In this document: one piece after another, positions 14,761 to 25,900 of the stretch
How positions within the stretch are numbered: position 1 is the stretch's first letter
How the letters are laid out: every line of letters starts with the position of its first letter
DNA from: Nocardia sputorum
GTDB taxonomy: Bacteria; Actinomycetota; Actinomycetes; Mycobacteriales; Mycobacteriaceae
NCBI RefSeq assembly: GCF_027924405.1
Contig: NZ_AP026978.1
Span: forward strand, 2,976,001-3,040,000
Length of the DNA stretch: 64,000 bases
Direction of reading: 5' to 3'
Program-made: the position numbers and the translations under genes
The notes under the pieces: generated by a model
What the model was told of the DNA's origin: nothing
Databases searched by the model: none
The model's input: only the letters and a program-made list of their open reading frames with translations

Positions 14761-16388
14761 CGGGCGTCCTGCGCGGGCGGCTGGACGATCGGGTCGAGCA
14801 GCACCCCGGGATTGAGGACTCCGGCCGGATCGAGCGCCGCTTTGGCCGCCCGCAGCGCCGTGGCGAACGGTTCGGGTCGCTGGCGGTCGTACCAGGGGCG
14901 GTGGTCGCGGCCGACGGCATGATGGTGCGTGATGGTCGCGCCGTTGCCGTGCAGCGCCTCGGATACGGCGGTCTTGATCTCGTCCCACTGCTCGACCGTT
15001 CGTCCCCAGCGGCCCGCGGCGTAGATGCCGAAGTAGGGCGCGGGACCGTCCGGATAGACATGGGTGAACCGGCAGGTCAGCACCCCGGTGACACCGGCGG
15101 ATCGGAACGCGGCCGTGGTCGCCGCCCGCACGGCCGCGCGCAGGGCGTCGAAACGATCCCAGGTGCAGGCGGTTTCGAAGGTTTCCACGATCATGGACTG
15201 GGCCGCGAGCGCGTCCCGTTGATACGGCATACGCAGGAACGACGAGCGCCACGTGTCCGCCGCGCCCGCGCGCGCCGGGTCTTCCGCCGAGTCGGTGGTG
15301 CGAATGCCGTCCGGGATCGTGCCGCCGTGCTCGCGGCAGATCTGCGCCGCCCGGCGCATCGGCTCGTCCACGGGATGGTCCGCGGACTCGAATCCGAGGA
15401 CCAGCACTCCGCCCGGCGCGCTCGTGCCCGCGTTGAGGAACGCCTCCACCGGATCGAGCAACCGGCAGTTGGCCGGAAACAAGGCCGACTGGGCGACGGC
15501 GCGGGTGGCGGCGACCGCCGCGTCGTAGTCGTCGAACAGCACCGATGCGCCGGCCCGCCAGCGCGGCCGGTCCTGCAAGCGCATCCACGCCTCGGTGATG
15601 ACGCCGAGTATGCCTTCCGACCCGAGGAACATCCGATCCGGCGAGGGTCCCGCGCCCGACGCGGGCAGCCTGCGGGATTCGCTGAGGCCGGCGGGAGTGA
15701 CCACTCGTAGCGATTCGGCCATGTCGTCGATATGGGTGTAGACGGTCGCGTAGTGGCCGCCCGCCCGGGTGGCCAGCCAGCCACCGAGCGTCGAGAATTC
15801 GAACGACTGCGGAAAGTGCCGCAGTGTCAAGCCCTCCGGCCGCAACGCGGCTTCCAGTGCCGGGCCGAGGATGCCCGCTTGAATTCGTGCCGCCCGGCTG
15901 GTGCGGTCGAGTTCGAGAATCCGGTTCAGGCGGCTCGTGTCCAGCGACACGGCTCCGGCGTAGGCGTCGGCGCACCGCGGTTCCACCCCACCCACCACCG
16001 ACGTTCCGCCGCCGAACGGCACCGCGGCGACCCCCGCGCTCGCGCACCAGTCCAGGATGTCGACCACATCTTGCTCGGTACGCGGCCGCAGCACGTGGTC
16101 GGGAATGTGGTCGAGACGTCCCAGCAGCGCCCTCGCCACGTCGCGGAAAGCCTGCCCGTGGCCGTGTGCGACGCGGTCGCCGAGGTCGTCGGAGGCCAGT
16201 TCAGCCAGCGCATCGGGTACCTGGACGCGCGGCGGGGGCACGCGCAACGAGGTCAGGTCCGGCGCTTCGTGCACCGTCAACTCGGCGTCCGGGAGCAGGG
16301 CCGCTACGCGTTTCGTCAGGGCGGCTCGCTCGTGGCCGGTCACCGCGTCTTCCCGGTTGCCCCATCCCCACCAGGACCTCGTCGCCAT
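14757..16388 (-). CDS. FAD-binding oxidase, alkylglycerone-phosphate-synthase-like
   Basis: 543 residues of the vanillyl-alcohol-oxidase/PCMH superfamily, closest in motifs to alkyldihydroxyacetonephosphate synthase (AGPS; mycobacterial AgpS). Seen: the N-terminal WWGWG, the FAD loop VPFGGGTSVVGG at 123-134, RHFPQSFEFSTLGGWLATRAGG where AGPS has the same S-x-E-F-S-T-L-G-G-W-x-A-T-R, and near the C-terminus the triple-His THHHAVGRDHRPWY, which corresponds to the AGPS active-site histidines. AGPS swaps the acyl chain of acyl-DHAP for a fatty alcohol to make ether lipids. Bacterial homologues are mostly uncharacterised, so the reaction is inferred. The ATG at 16388 has GGAG 7 bases upstream. Confidence 0.82.
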   Translation of the reverse strand: MATRSWWGWGNREDAVTGHERAALTKRVAALLPDAELTVHEAPDLTSLRVPPPRVQVPDALAELASDDLGDRVAHGHGQAFRDVARALLGRLDHIPDHVLRPRTEQDVVDILDWCASAGVAAVPFGGGTSVVGGVEPRCADAYAGAVSLDTSRLNRILELDRTSRAARIQAGILGPALEAALRPEGLTLRHFPQSFEFSTLGGWLATRAGGHYATVYTHIDDMAESLRVVTPAGLSESRRLPASGAGPSPDRMFLGSEGILGVITEAWMRLQDRPRWRAGASVLFDDYDAAVAATRAVAQSALFPANCRLLDPVEAFLNAGTSAPGGVLVLGFESADHPVDEPMRRAAQICREHGGTIPDGIRTTDSAEDPARAGAADTWRSSFLRMPYQRDALAAQSMIVETFETACTWDRFDALRAAVRAATTAAFRSAGVTGVLTCRFTHVYPDGPAPYFGIYAAGRWGRTVEQWDEIKTAVSEALHGNGATITHHHAVGRDHRPWYDRQRPEPFATALRAAKAALDPAGVLNPGVLLDPIVQPPAQDAR

Positions 16389-16411
16389 CACACGGCTCCA
16401 TTCCCACGATC

Positions 16412-16433
16412 TAATTGACTTGCGAGTAAATTA
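16412..16433. promoter_or_regulatory. 22-bp palindrome, probable TetR operator
   Basis: Arms TAATTGACT and AGTAAATTA flank TGCG. Only one position breaks the symmetry. It lies 24 bp before the start codon of the AGPS-like gene, whose operon contains a TetR regulator. Confidence 0.65.
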
Positions 16434-16999
16434 CCTCATGTTCAATTGGGGGTGCAGGGGAGGTCGATGCTGCTGGCGCGATCGGGGGCATGCACTGTTT
16501 CCTCGTGGCGATCAATGGTTGGGCCGTCCACGCTGGGGCGGTTGGCGAGTTGTCCGGTCGTATCGGTAAGGGTCGGAGCGCCGCCGTCGACGGGCGGCTC
16601 CCGACTTCCGACGTCCATCGGCTTTGCCGCGCCCGGGTCGGCGTCGGTGCGGTTGATCTTCGCTCGCGCGCAGAGGATCGGCTGGTCGATCACCTCGATC
16701 TCAGTGCACTACGCCCGCCCGAGAACCGGTTTGCGGAAGCGTCATACGAGGGGAGATGGAGTGATTTTAATCACATCGATTCCTGTGACGAGATGACTGT
16801 TCTTCACATCACACCATGTCGTAGCCCAATCCTGGCCGGGGTACTCCTATGAACTCTCCTAGCCTCGCCGCGCCGATCGATGCGGCGTTCGCTAAGGTCC
16901 GTCTGCACGCTCGGGTCATGGTTCACGCATTTGAGGCACTGCTTCTGGCTCCATCGCCAGGGCGGACGATGATCGACCAGAGAGTGAACCCGCCGCCGC
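16434..16999. other. 566-bp region upstream of the three-module NRPS
   Basis: No convincing gene. A 90-codon frame from 16849 crosses into the NRPS in another frame and lacks coding bias. AT-richer patches near 16750-16800 could hold the NRPS promoter. No ribosome-binding site is evident just before the NRPS ATG. Confidence 0.45.
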
Positions 17000-19900
17000 A
17001 TGACCCCGACACGCCGTTCCGCACGTCGCACCCAGCATTCACGGGCACGCAATCTCCTGTTCCCTCAACTGCTCACGGCCGCGGTCGACGCGGCGTTCGA
17101 CTCCACGGCGGTCCGGTATAATCCCACCGGCGATCCAGCGGATCAGCGGGAGCTCAGCTACCGGGAACTGGACGAGGCGTCCTCGCGGTGGGCGCGCTAT
17201 CTGATCGGGTTCGGGGTGGGGCCGGGGGACTACGTCGCGGTGGCCATCACCCGTTCGATCGAGTCGGTGCTGGCGGTGTGGGCGGTCGCGAAGACCGGCG
17301 CCGTCTACGTGCCCGTCGATCCTTCCTATCCGGCAGATCGAATCGCGCACATGATCGCGGATACCGGCGCGGTCGTCGGGCTCACCACCTCGGCGCACGT
17401 GGGCGCGCTCGCCCCGCTCGGAGTGCGGTGGATCGAACTCGACGCCGCGGCACACCGGGAGAAGGTCGCCGCCGAGCCGGGCCATGCGGTCTGCTATCTG
17501 GACCGGCTACGTCCGCTCACCGAACAGCACCTCGCCTACGTGATCTACACGTCCGGCTCGACGGGCAAGCCGAAAGGCGTCGCGGTGACGCACGCCGGTC
17601 TCGCGAGCTTGGTGGAGCACGAGATCGCCGCCCGGGCGGTGCGGCGGGAGTCGCGCGTCTCGCATCTGTGCACACCGAGCTTCGACTTCTCGGTGATCGA
17701 GATGCTGCTCGCCTTCTCGGCGGGCGCGACGCTGGTCGTCGCGCCGCCCACGGTGTTCGGCGGCGTCGAACTCGCCGATCTGCTGCGCCGTGAGCGGGTG
17801 ACGCATCTGTGCATCACACCCGGGGCGCTGGAATCGCTCGAGCCGGCCGGTCTCGGCGAACTGCGGGCCATCCTGTGCGGCGGTGAACGGGTGGGCCGCG
17901 AACTGGCCGCACGATGGGCGACCGGCGACCGCAGCTTCTACATCGTCTACGGCCCCACCGAGACCACCATCTTCGCCACCGGCACCGAGGCGTTGTGCGC
18001 GGGCGGCGCGACCCATATCGGCACCCCGGTACCGGCGCTGGGCGTCCACGTGCTCGATGCCCGGTTGCGGATGGTGCCCACGGGCGTGATCGGGGAGCTG
18101 TATCTGTCCGGACCGGCGCTGGCTCAGGGCTACCTCGGGCGCCCCGGGGCGACCGCGGACAGGTTCGTGGCCAATCCCTTCGCGGCGGTGCCCGGCGCCC
18201 GCATGTACCGCACCGGAGACCTGGTACGGCGCACCTCGGCAGGCGTGCTCGAACACCACGGGCGGGTGGACTTCCAGGTCAAGATCCGCGGGCTGCGGAT
18301 CGAGCTCGGCGAGATCGACAACGCGCTGACCAGCCACCCCGACGTCGACTACGCCGCGACCCTCGGCACGACACTGCCCTCCGGTGGCGCCGCGCTGGTC
18401 TCCTATGTGCTGCCACGAACGGCATCCACCACCGGCGGCCGCGTCCGGGTGGCGCTGGACACCGCGGAGCTCACCGATTTTCTCGCGAAATCTCTTCCGG
18501 CATACATGATTCCGGCCGCGATCACGGTGCTCGACAATCTGCCGCTGACGCCGGTCGGCAAGCTGGATCGCGCCGCGTTACCGGAGCCGGTGCTCACCAC
18601 CCGGCAGTTCCGGCCCCCCGCCACACCGACCGAGCAGGTGGTCGCCGACATCTTCGCCGCGCTGCTCCTGCCGCCGGGCGGCGCGGGCCGGGTGGGTGCG
18701 AACGACGACTTCTTCGAGCTCGGCGGCAATTCGCTGATAGCGACGCGGGCGGCCGCGCGGCTGGGCGCCGCCCTGGGCGTGCGGGTTCCGGTCGCGCTGC
18801 TGTTCGAGGCGTCGGTGGTGGCGAAACTGGCCGAACGCTTGCACGAGCAGGCACGCCTCGGCCATCCCGCACCGCGACCGATGGCGCGACCGGAGCGGGT
18901 GCCGCTGTCGTTCGCGCAGCGGCGGATGTGGTTCTTGAACCGATTCGATCCGGCCGGAGCGAGCAACAACATCCCGCTGGCGGTGCGGCTGAGCGGACAG
19001 CTGGACATGGACGCGCTGCGGGCCGCGATCCGGGATCTCGTCGAGCGGCACGAGGTGCTGCGGACCAGCTATCCGGAGCACGAGGGGTCAGGCAGCCAGC
19101 GGGTGCACGCCCTGTCGGAGCCCGGGGCGGTCCCGGAACTGCCGGTGCTCGACGTCACCGAAGCCGAAATCCTCGAGCGCACGGTGGCCACTGTGGTCGA
19201 GGGTTTCGACGTTACGGCGGCGCCGCCGGTCCGGTTGCGTCTGCTGCGCTCGAGCGAGACCGAGCACGTGCTGGTGGGCGTGGTCCAGCACATCGCCGCG
19301 GACGGCTCCTCCATGGGCCCGCTGACCGCAGACCTGATGACGGCATACGCGGCCAGGGTCGCAGGCCGCGCGCCCGCCTGGAAACCCCTGCCCTTCCAGT
19401 ACGCGGACTACACGCTGTGGCAGCGCGACATGCTCGGAGCGGAGGACGATCCGGACTCGATCTTCGGGCGACAACTCGAATTCTGGCGCGAGCGGCTGGC
19501 CGACCTGCCGGAGAGACTGGATCTACCGGCCGACCGGCCGCGCCCCGCGGTGTTCTCCGGTCGCGGCGCCGTCCACGAGTTCAAGATCGACGCGACGGTG
19601 CACGCGGCGCTGAACCGGCTGGCGCACCGAACCGACGCGACGCTGTTCATGGTCGCGCACGCCGCGTACGCCGTCTTGCTGGCGCGGTTGTCCAACACCC
19701 GCGACATCACCGTGGGCGCACCGGTGGCCCGACGTGGCGAGGCCGCGGTGGACGGCCTGATCGGCATGTTCGTCAACACCCTCGCGCTGCGGACCGACGT
19801 CGACCCCGCCCACAGTTTCGCCGAACTGCTCGCGCAGGTGCGCGGCCGGGACATCGAAGCGTTCGGTCATGCCGACGTGCCGTTCGAACGTCTGGTGGAA

Positions 19901-22900
19901 CTACTGGACCCGGTGCGTTCGAGTGCGCATCACCCGCTGTTCCAGACCATGCTGACGTTCCAGAACTTCGCGCCCGCGATACTGGAATTGCCCGCGCTGC
20001 GCGTCTCCGCGCTGGATTTCGCCCTGCCGCTGGCGAAATTCGATCTCGAGCTGACCATGGTGCCGCACGAGGACGAGCGGACGCCGCTGGGCATCTCGGC
20101 GGCGTTCACCTACTCCACCGACCTGTTCGACGAGGCCACGGTGGCGGGTTTCGCCCGGCGGCTGTGCGGGATCCTCGCGACCGTCGCCGATGCGGCGGAT
20201 CGCGCGGTAGGGGAGATCGACCTGTTGGACGCCGCGGAGCGCACCGCGATCCTGGTTCATTGGAACGACACCCGGCGCCCGGTCCCGGCGGGTCTGGTGC
20301 TCGACGGATACCGGCGTGCGGTGGCGCGTCATCCGGACGATGTCGCGGTCGTCTTCCTGGACCGGCAGCTGACCTACCGTGAGTTCGACGAGCGGGTCAA
20401 CCGGCTCGCCCGGGTGCTCATCGATCACGGCGTCGGCGCGGAAACGCTGGTGGGACTGGCGATCCGGCGTTCGCTGGATCTGGTGGTCGGCATGTACGCG
20501 ATTCTCGCCGCCGGTGGCGCGTACGTACCGCTGGACCCCGAACATCCCGCCGAACGAATCGCGCACGTGCTCGCCGCCGCCCGGCCCCTCTGCGTGCTCA
20601 CCACCTCCGCCGACGAAGTACCGGTGCCCGACGACGTCACCGTCCTGCACGTGGAGGCGCTCGGTGCCGATCGGCGCTCGGGCGCGCCGATCCGCACGGA
20701 AGAACTGTTGCGGACGGTGCGCCCCGAACACCCGGCGTATGTGATCTTCACGTCGGGTTCGACCGGACGCCCGAAGGGCGTGATGGTCTCGCACAAGGCG
20801 ATCGACAACCAGATCGGGTGGATGCTCGCCCGGTACCCCATGGGGCCGGGGGATGCCTACCTGCAGAAGACCGCGACCACCTTCGACGTCTCGTTGTGGG
20901 GCTATCTGATGCCGCTGCGGGCGGGTGCGAAACTGGTCGTCGCCGAACCCGACGGGCATCGTGACGCGGGCTACCTCGCGTCGGCCATCGCCGCGCACGG
21001 TGTCACGGTCACCGATTTCGTGCCCTCGATGTTGACGGCGTTCGCCGCGCACGCGCCGGCCGAAAGCCTTGCGACACTGCGCGATCTGTTCGTCATCGGG
21101 GAGGCGCTGCCACCGGAGACCGTGCGCGCGGTCCGTGCGGTCACCGGCGCACACGTGCACAACCTCTACGGACCCACCGAAGCCGCGGTATCGGTCACCT
21201 ACTGGCCCGCTGGAACAGGTGACGGGATGACGGTGCCCATCGGTCAGCCGCAATGGAACACCCAGGTCTACGTCCTGGATTCGCGGCTGCAACCGGTCGC
21301 GGCCGGCGTGCCAGGCGAGTTGTATCTGGCCGGAGACCAACTCGCCCGTGGATACGTGCGGCAGGCCGCATCGACCGCCGGTCGTTTCGTCGCCAACCCG
21401 TTCGACAGCGGCGCAAGGATGTACCGCACCGGCGACCTGGCCATGTGGCGCGCGCCCGGCGGCGGCCGGCCCCAACGACTGGAATATCTCGGGCGCACCG
21501 ATTTCCAGGTGAAGTTCCGTGGCCAGCGCATCGAACCAGGGGAGATCGAGACCGCGCTGCTCGCGCAGTCCTCGGTGAGCCAAGCGGTCGCCGCGGTGGT
21601 GCCCTCGCCATCGGGAGATCGGCTGGTGGCCTATGTGGTCCCGCAGCCCGGCCAGGCCGTCGACCGCGCGGAACTCATGGCCGGGATCTCGGCGGTGCTG
21701 CCCCCCTACATGATCCCGTCCGCCCTGGTGGAGCTCCCGGAGCTGCCGTTGAACGCGAGCGGCAAACTCGATCGCAGAGCACTGCCCGAGCCGGCGATCG
21801 AGGCCAGGACGTTCCGGGCTGCTCGCAACCCCGTCGAACAGGCCGTCGCGCAGGTGTTCGCCGAGCTGCTCGGCGCCGAGCGAGTCGGGATCGATGACGA
21901 TTTCTTCGCCCTCGGCGGCAATTCGCTGCTCGCCACCCGAACCGTCGCGCGGGTGAACGAGGCGCTGGGATCTCAGGTCGGCGTGCGCGACCTCTTCGAG
22001 GCGCCGCTCGTCTCCGCGCTCGCCACGCGGGTTGCCGCCGGTGGGGCGGGTACCACTCGTCCGCCGTTGACGCGGACGCGACGGCCGGACCGCATTCCGC
22101 TATCGCTCGCACAGCAGCGCATGTGGTTGCTCAACCGCATCGAGCCGGACTCACCTGCCTACAACATGCCTTTCGCCATCCGGCTGACCGGTGTCCTGGA
22201 CCTGCCCGCGCTGCGCCACGCGGTCGCCGACGTGATCGAACGCCACGAGGTGCTGCGCACCCGGTACCCGGTCGACGCCGAGGGACAGCCCTATCAGGAG
22301 ATCCTTCCGGCGGACGCGGTTCTTCCCGACGGCATCGCGGTCGAGCACCGCGTCGCCGACGTCGCGCACATGGTCGACGGGCTGATGTCCGCGGGCTTCG
22401 ACGTGACCGCGGCCGCGCCCATCCGGGTCCGGCTGTTCACCTCGGATCGCGATCATCTGCTCGTCATCGTGACCCACCACATCGCGGCGGACGGATCGTC
22501 GCTCGCGCCGCTGGCGCGCGACCTGGTGACCGCCTACACGGCGCGTCTCGGCGGTGGCGCGCCGGACCGGGCGCCGCTGCCGGTGCAGTACGCCGACTTC
22601 GCCCTCTGGCAGCACGCCGCCATCGGACTCGGTGATAATTCCGATTCGATTGCGGCGCAACAGCTTGCATACTGGCGCAACCAGCTGGCCGGGCTGCCGG
22701 GACCATTGGAACTGCCGACCGATCGACCGCGACCGTCGGCCGTCTCCTCCCGTGGCGCGTCGATCGGCCATTCGATCCCGGCGCGGATCCACGAGCGGCT
22801 GAGCCGGATCGCGCGCGACCACAACGCGACGCTGTTCATGGTCGTGCACGCGGCGCTCGCGACACTGATCGGGCGCCTGTGCGGCGCGACGGATGTCGTG

Positions 22901-25900
22901 ATCGGCACCCCGGTCGCCGGGCGCGGCGAACGCGCGCTGGACGACCTGGTCGGGATGTTCGTCAACACGTTGGCTCTGCGCGTCGAGGTGGACCCCTCCG
23001 CTACGTTCCGCGACCTCGTCGGCCGGACCAGGGAAGCGGCCCTCTCGGCGTTCGGCAACGGCGACGTGCCGTTCGAGCGGGTGGTCGAGGAGGCCGCCCC
23101 CGCACGCACCGGGGCGCGCAACCCGCTCTTCCCGGTGCTGCTGTCGTTCCAGAACATCGAGCAGCCCACCCTGGAACTGCCCGACCTGACGGTCACCGCG
23201 GTCGACAACGGCTCGACCGCGGCCAAATTCGATCTGCAAGTGGTCGTCGAGCCCCGGCTCGGTGACGACGGCCGGACCGAGATGGCAGTGACCTTCACCT
23301 ACGCCACCGAACTCTTCGACGAATCGACCGTCCGCGCCTTCGCTCGCCGGTTCGAGCGCGTCGTGTCCGCGGTCGCGGAGGATCCCTCGGTGCGGGTCTG
23401 GGACATTGATGTCCTCGACGAAGGCGAAAGCTGCCCGGCGGTCACGCGATCGTGCGAGGCACCGGACGTGATCGCGCCGACGCTACCCGAGCTGATCGGC
23501 GAGCAGGCGCGCCGCAGGCCCGAGGCGACGGCCGTGCGGTCCGGCGCCGCCACCCTGAGCTTCGGCGCGTTGCAGCGGCGCGCGAATCGCATCGCCCGCG
23601 CTCTGATCGCGGCCGGGGCGGGGCCGGAAACCGTTGTGGCCGTCGCGGTGCCACGCACCGAAGAACTGCCCGCCGCGCTGCTCGGCGTGCTCACGGCCGG
23701 CGCCGCGTACTTGCCGATCGACCTCACCTATCCGGCGCAGCGGCTGGCCTTCGTTCTCGCCGACGCGGCACCGGTGTGTGTGCTGACCACAACCGACGAA
23801 CAGTCCGCTCTCCCGGACTCGGGCCTGACCGCCGTTTTGCTGGAGCAGACGGCGGAATACACCGACGATCCGCTCACCGATGCCGACCGCGTGACGCCTC
23901 TGCACCCGGACAACCTCGCCTATGTCATCTACACCTCTGGCTCCACCGGCGTGCCCAAGGGTGTCGGCGTCACGCACCGCAATGCGGTGGAGTTGTTCAC
24001 CAGGGCGCAGCCGCTGTTCGAATTCGGCGAGCGGGACGTCTGGACGTTGTTCCACTCCTTCGCCTTCGACTTCTCGGTGTGGGAGCTGTGGTGCGCGCTC
24101 GTGACCGGCGGTGCCGTCGTCGTGGTCGACTACGAGACCTCGCGATCACCGGAGCAGTTCCGCCAGTTGCTGATTCGCGAGCGGGTGACGGTGCTGAACC
24201 AGACGCCGTCGGCGTTCTGCCAACTCGTCGACGCCGACCGGGACGCTTCGGCCGCGCCCGGGGAGCTCGCGCTCCGGTACGTGATATTCGGCGGTGAGGC
24301 GCTGGATCTGCGGCACCTGCGACGCTGGTACGAGCGTCATCCGGCGCACACGCCACGCCTGGTCAACATGTACGGCATCACGGAGACCACCGTGCACGTG
24401 TCCTTCCTGGAGGTCGGCGCGGATCTGGCGGACAGTCCGCTCAGCCTGATCGGCCGTGCGCTGCCCGGGCTGGACACGCACGTGCTGGACATCCGCCTGC
24501 GACCGGCGCCGTTCGGTACCCCCGGGGAGATCTATGTCGCGGGTGGTCAGCTGTCGCGCGGCTACGCGGGACGCCCCGGGCTCACCGCGACGCGGTTCGT
24601 CGCGAATCCTTTCGGGCCGCCCGGGTCCCGGATGTACCGTTCGGGTGACCTCGCGCGCTGGAGCCGCTTCGGCGGTGACGCCGGTCTCGCCTATACGGGT
24701 CGCGGCGACCAGCAGGTGCAGCTGCGGGGCTTCCGGATCGAGCTGGGGGAGATCGAATCGGCGCTGGTGCGTTGTCCGGGCGTGCGCCAGGCAGTCGCGC
24801 TGGTGCGGACCGATGCCGCTCTCGGCGATCAGCTCGTGGGTTACGTGCTACCGGAGCCCGGTGCGCGGCCCGACCCGGCCGGATTGCGCGAGCAGGTTGC
24901 CGCGTATCTGACCGGCTACATGGTTCCCGCCGCGATCGTCGTGCTCGACGCCTTCCCGTTGACGCCCAACGGCAAACTCGACCGTCGGGCGTTGCCCGCG
25001 CCGGCATTCGGCACACGGGAATTCCGCGCGCCCGCCACGCCCGTCGAGGCCACCGTCGCCGACGCATTCGCCGCGGTGCTCGGCGCCGAGCGCTTCGGCA
25101 TGGACGACAACTTCTTCGAACACGGCGGGAACTCGCTGCTCGCCGCCAAGCTGACGCTCCGGCTGTCGTCCGCGCTCGGCACTCGTATCCCGGTGATGCG
25201 GGTGTTCACCGCGTCCACACCCGCGGAGCTGGTCGCCGACCTGGCCCGTCGTGCGAGCGGCGCGGTCGAGACCGAGGCGGCCTTCGACATGCTGTTGCCG
25301 CTGCGCCCCTCGGGTTCGGCCGCACCGCTGTTCTGCGTTCACCCGGTCTCGGGGATCTCCTGGTCGTACGCCGGCCTCGCCGCTTACCTCGACCCGGAGC
25401 GCCCGCTCTACGGTCTGCAAACGCCGGTACTGGCAACCGACGAAGTGATGCCGGGCTCGATCGAGGAATGGGCGCACCGTTACGTCGAGCTGATCCGTTC
25501 GAAGCAACCGGCCGGCCCCTATCATCTGCTCGGCTGGTCCTTCGGTGGCGTCATCGCGCACGAGATAGCCGTCCAACTGCAACGTCGAGGCGAGCGAGTC
25601 GCGTTGCTCGCGGTGATGGACAGTTACATGGCGGATCCGCCGGGCACACCGCCCGGCGACGCGGGCCAGGTGCCGGTGGCCGAACTCATGGGTGGTCTGC
25701 TCGGTGAGCAAGCCGGCGACCTCGGCAACGTCGCGGAAGTGGACTGGGCCGCGCTGCCCCAGAGGATGACCGAATTCCCCGAGCCTTTCGCTTCGTTCGG
25801 ATCCGACCGCGTCACTCGCATCCTCGACGCGGCAGTGCACTCGGTCGCGCTGCGCGGAGCCTACGACCCGCCCGTGTACCGCGGCGACGTCGTCTATTTC

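Noticed and set aside
16849..17121. 90-codon frame just ahead of the small NRPS
   Set aside because: It runs into the NRPS in another frame, has no coding bias in its second half and no recognisable domain.
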